NCBI GenBank assembly: GCA_965222725.1
Contig: OZ244969.1
Span: 5,518,001 to 5,582,000, forward strand
Length of the DNA stretch: 64,000 nt
Origin: GCA-2748575 sp965222725
Lineage (GTDB): Bacteria > Pseudomonadota > Gammaproteobacteria > Pseudomonadales > Ketobacteraceae
Reading direction: 5' to 3'
Shown here: positions 63,072 through 64,000 of the stretch, piece by piece
How the letters are laid out: each line of letters begins with the position of its first letter
How positions within the stretch are numbered: position 1 is the first letter of the stretch
Made by a program: the position numbers and the translations under genes
The notes under the pieces: model-generated
Told to the model about the DNA's origin: nothing
Database searches by the model: none
Seen by the model: only the letters and a program-made list of their open reading frames with translations

Positions 63072-63908
63072 ATGACTGATCAATCGACAAACTCCCCGAT
63101 TCTGATAATTGGCAAAAACGGCAAAACCGGTGTACGTGTGGAGCAACGTCTTCGCACAATGGGATTGGAAACCCGGGCAGTATCACGCTCTACCCAGCCC
63201 GGGTTTGACTGGTACCGCCCACATACTTGGACCCAAGCATTAAAGGGCGTAGAACGCGCCTACGTGACCTTTCAACCGGACCTTGCCATTCCGGAAGCCG
63301 CCCAGATCATGCAGAACTTCGTGGCTGCAGCCCGCACCGCCGGCTTAAAGCACCTGGTTCTGCTGTCGGGCCGCGGTGAGCCGGGTGCTGAGAAAGCCGA
63401 AGCCATTGTGCAGAACAGCGGATTAACCTGGAACCTGGTTCGGGCCAGCTGGTTCTTTCAGAATTTTAGCGAAAGTTTCATGCTTGACGGGATCCTGGCT
63501 GGCGAATTGGTGCTTCCCCGGGTTACAACAACTGAGCCATTTATTGATGCAGATGATATCGCTGACGTGGTGGTGGCAACACTGACTCAACCGGAACTAG
63601 CGAATCAGTTAATTGAAATCAGTGGCGCTGAATCGATAACTTTCGAGGACTGCGTGCGGAAAATTGAGGCAGCAGTAGGCTACCCCATCAAGTTTACAGA
63701 AGTGCCGCTCAGCGCCTATCTGGAAGAAATGCGTCATCAGGGCTTTGCGGATGACATGATCTGGCTAATGGAAGAACTGTTTGGCAAGGTGTTGGACGGG
63801 CGTAATACCCAGCCTGTAGACGGCTTGCAGCGGATATTGGGCCGTCCGCCAACGAACTTGGCTGAGTATGTTGACAAAACGGTTGCAACGGGTGCTTGGT
63901 CTAAATAA
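63072..63908 (+). CDS. NmrA-like NAD(P)-binding protein
   Basis: 278 aa. Rossmann nucleotide-binding loop ILIIGKNGKTGVRVEQRL at the N-terminus, then LVLLSGRGEPGAEKAE and TWNLVRASWFFQNFSESF, typical of atypical SDRs of the NmrA/quinone oxidoreductase-like group. No Y-x3-K pair is evident, so it may be a redox sensor or reductase. GAGAGG precedes the start. It is probably controlled by the divergent AraC-type regulator at 61884-62891. Confidence 0.88.
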   Translation: MTDQSTNSPILIIGKNGKTGVRVEQRLRTMGLETRAVSRSTQPGFDWYRPHTWTQALKGVERAYVTFQPDLAIPEAAQIMQNFVAAARTAGLKHLVLLSGRGEPGAEKAEAIVQNSGLTWNLVRASWFFQNFSESFMLDGILAGELVLPRVTTTEPFIDADDIADVVVATLTQPELANQLIEISGAESITFEDCVRKIEAAVGYPIKFTEVPLSAYLEEMRHQGFADDMIWLMEELFGKVLDGRNTQPVDGLQRILGRPPTNLAEYVDKTVATGAWSK

Positions 63909-63966
63909 TAGCTGGAATACAATCAGGGAACTATGGGACTAGCATTCAACTCAAGGACCTATGCCA

Positions 63967-64000
63967 GTGTTTACCTCCAACAGGGATAGGAGGTAAACAC
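63967..64000 (+). terminator. perfect inverted repeat at the window edge
   Basis: GTGTTTACCTCC (63967-63978) is the exact reverse complement of GGAGGTAAACAC (63989-64000), with a 10-base loop. It lies 59 bases after the NmrA-like gene. It is probably a terminator; any U tract would be outside the window. It could also be an operator for the next gene. Confidence 0.5.

Overview
The window looks like chromosomal DNA of a moderately GC-balanced gammaproteobacterium with a lipid- and fatty-acid-rich lifestyle (my inference: an Alcanivorax/Ketobacter/Marinobacter-like marine or hydrocarbonoclastic organism). The basis is the protein style: a high-molecular-weight FabG, a MaoC hydratase, a 597-aa acyl-CoA dehydrogenase, a fatty-acyl-CoA ligase, a crotonase, an alpha-methylacyl-CoA racemase-type protein, an OprF-like OmpA protein and FAN1-type repair genes. 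No rRNA, tRNA, CRISPR array, integrase or insertion sequence was recognised.

Left part (1-18 kb), mostly housekeeping: FabG4-like reductase, DUF2007 protein, AraC regulator, MaoC hydratase, 2OG-Fe(II) oxygenase, cation/proton antiporter, an overlapping repair pair (FAN1/VRR-NUC nuclease and a nuclease-helicase of the XPD/DinG type), MurI, a membrane-anchored receiver protein, a TrmB-like methyltransferase, a PF10118 hydrolase overlapping a sirtuin, an HNH nuclease, a GST and an alpha/beta hydrolase.

Middle part (18-38 kb): a conserved unknown, acyl-CoA dehydrogenase, DUF481 and OmpA outer-membrane proteins, then a four-gene signalling operon on the minus strand (degenerate kinase-like protein, OmpR-type regulator, LysM-FecR protein, CHASE2 histidine kinase). 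Next comes a CoA-metabolism block: a 4-hydroxybutyryl-CoA dehydratase-like protein and a CaiB/AMACR protein on the minus strand, facing a crotonase and an acyl-CoA ligase on the plus strand. An ArsR regulator and an ArsP-type permease follow, each preceded by a copy of the same candidate operator.

Right part (38-61 kb), accessory surface region: a 4373-aa repetitive DUF4347 surface protein sits at the end of a minus-strand array containing three tandem tail-collar (MdpB-like) proteins and a sulfotransferase. Its C-terminus carries a GlyGly-CTERM-like signal followed by a second signal-peptide-like segment and a beta-barrel. After two VOC genes comes a second, more AT-rich minus-strand operon: a secreted S74-type fibre protein, a secreted 1007-aa DNase I-fold protein, a small secreted Gly-rich protein and a nucleotidyltransferase-fold protein. 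These two arrays are the best candidates for an undescribed system: phage-tail-like parts without a phage, paired with large exported proteins.

Right edge (61-64 kb): GNAT acetyltransferase and AraC regulator (overlapping, minus strand), divergent from an NmrA-like NAD(P)-binding protein, ending in a perfect inverted repeat at the window edge.
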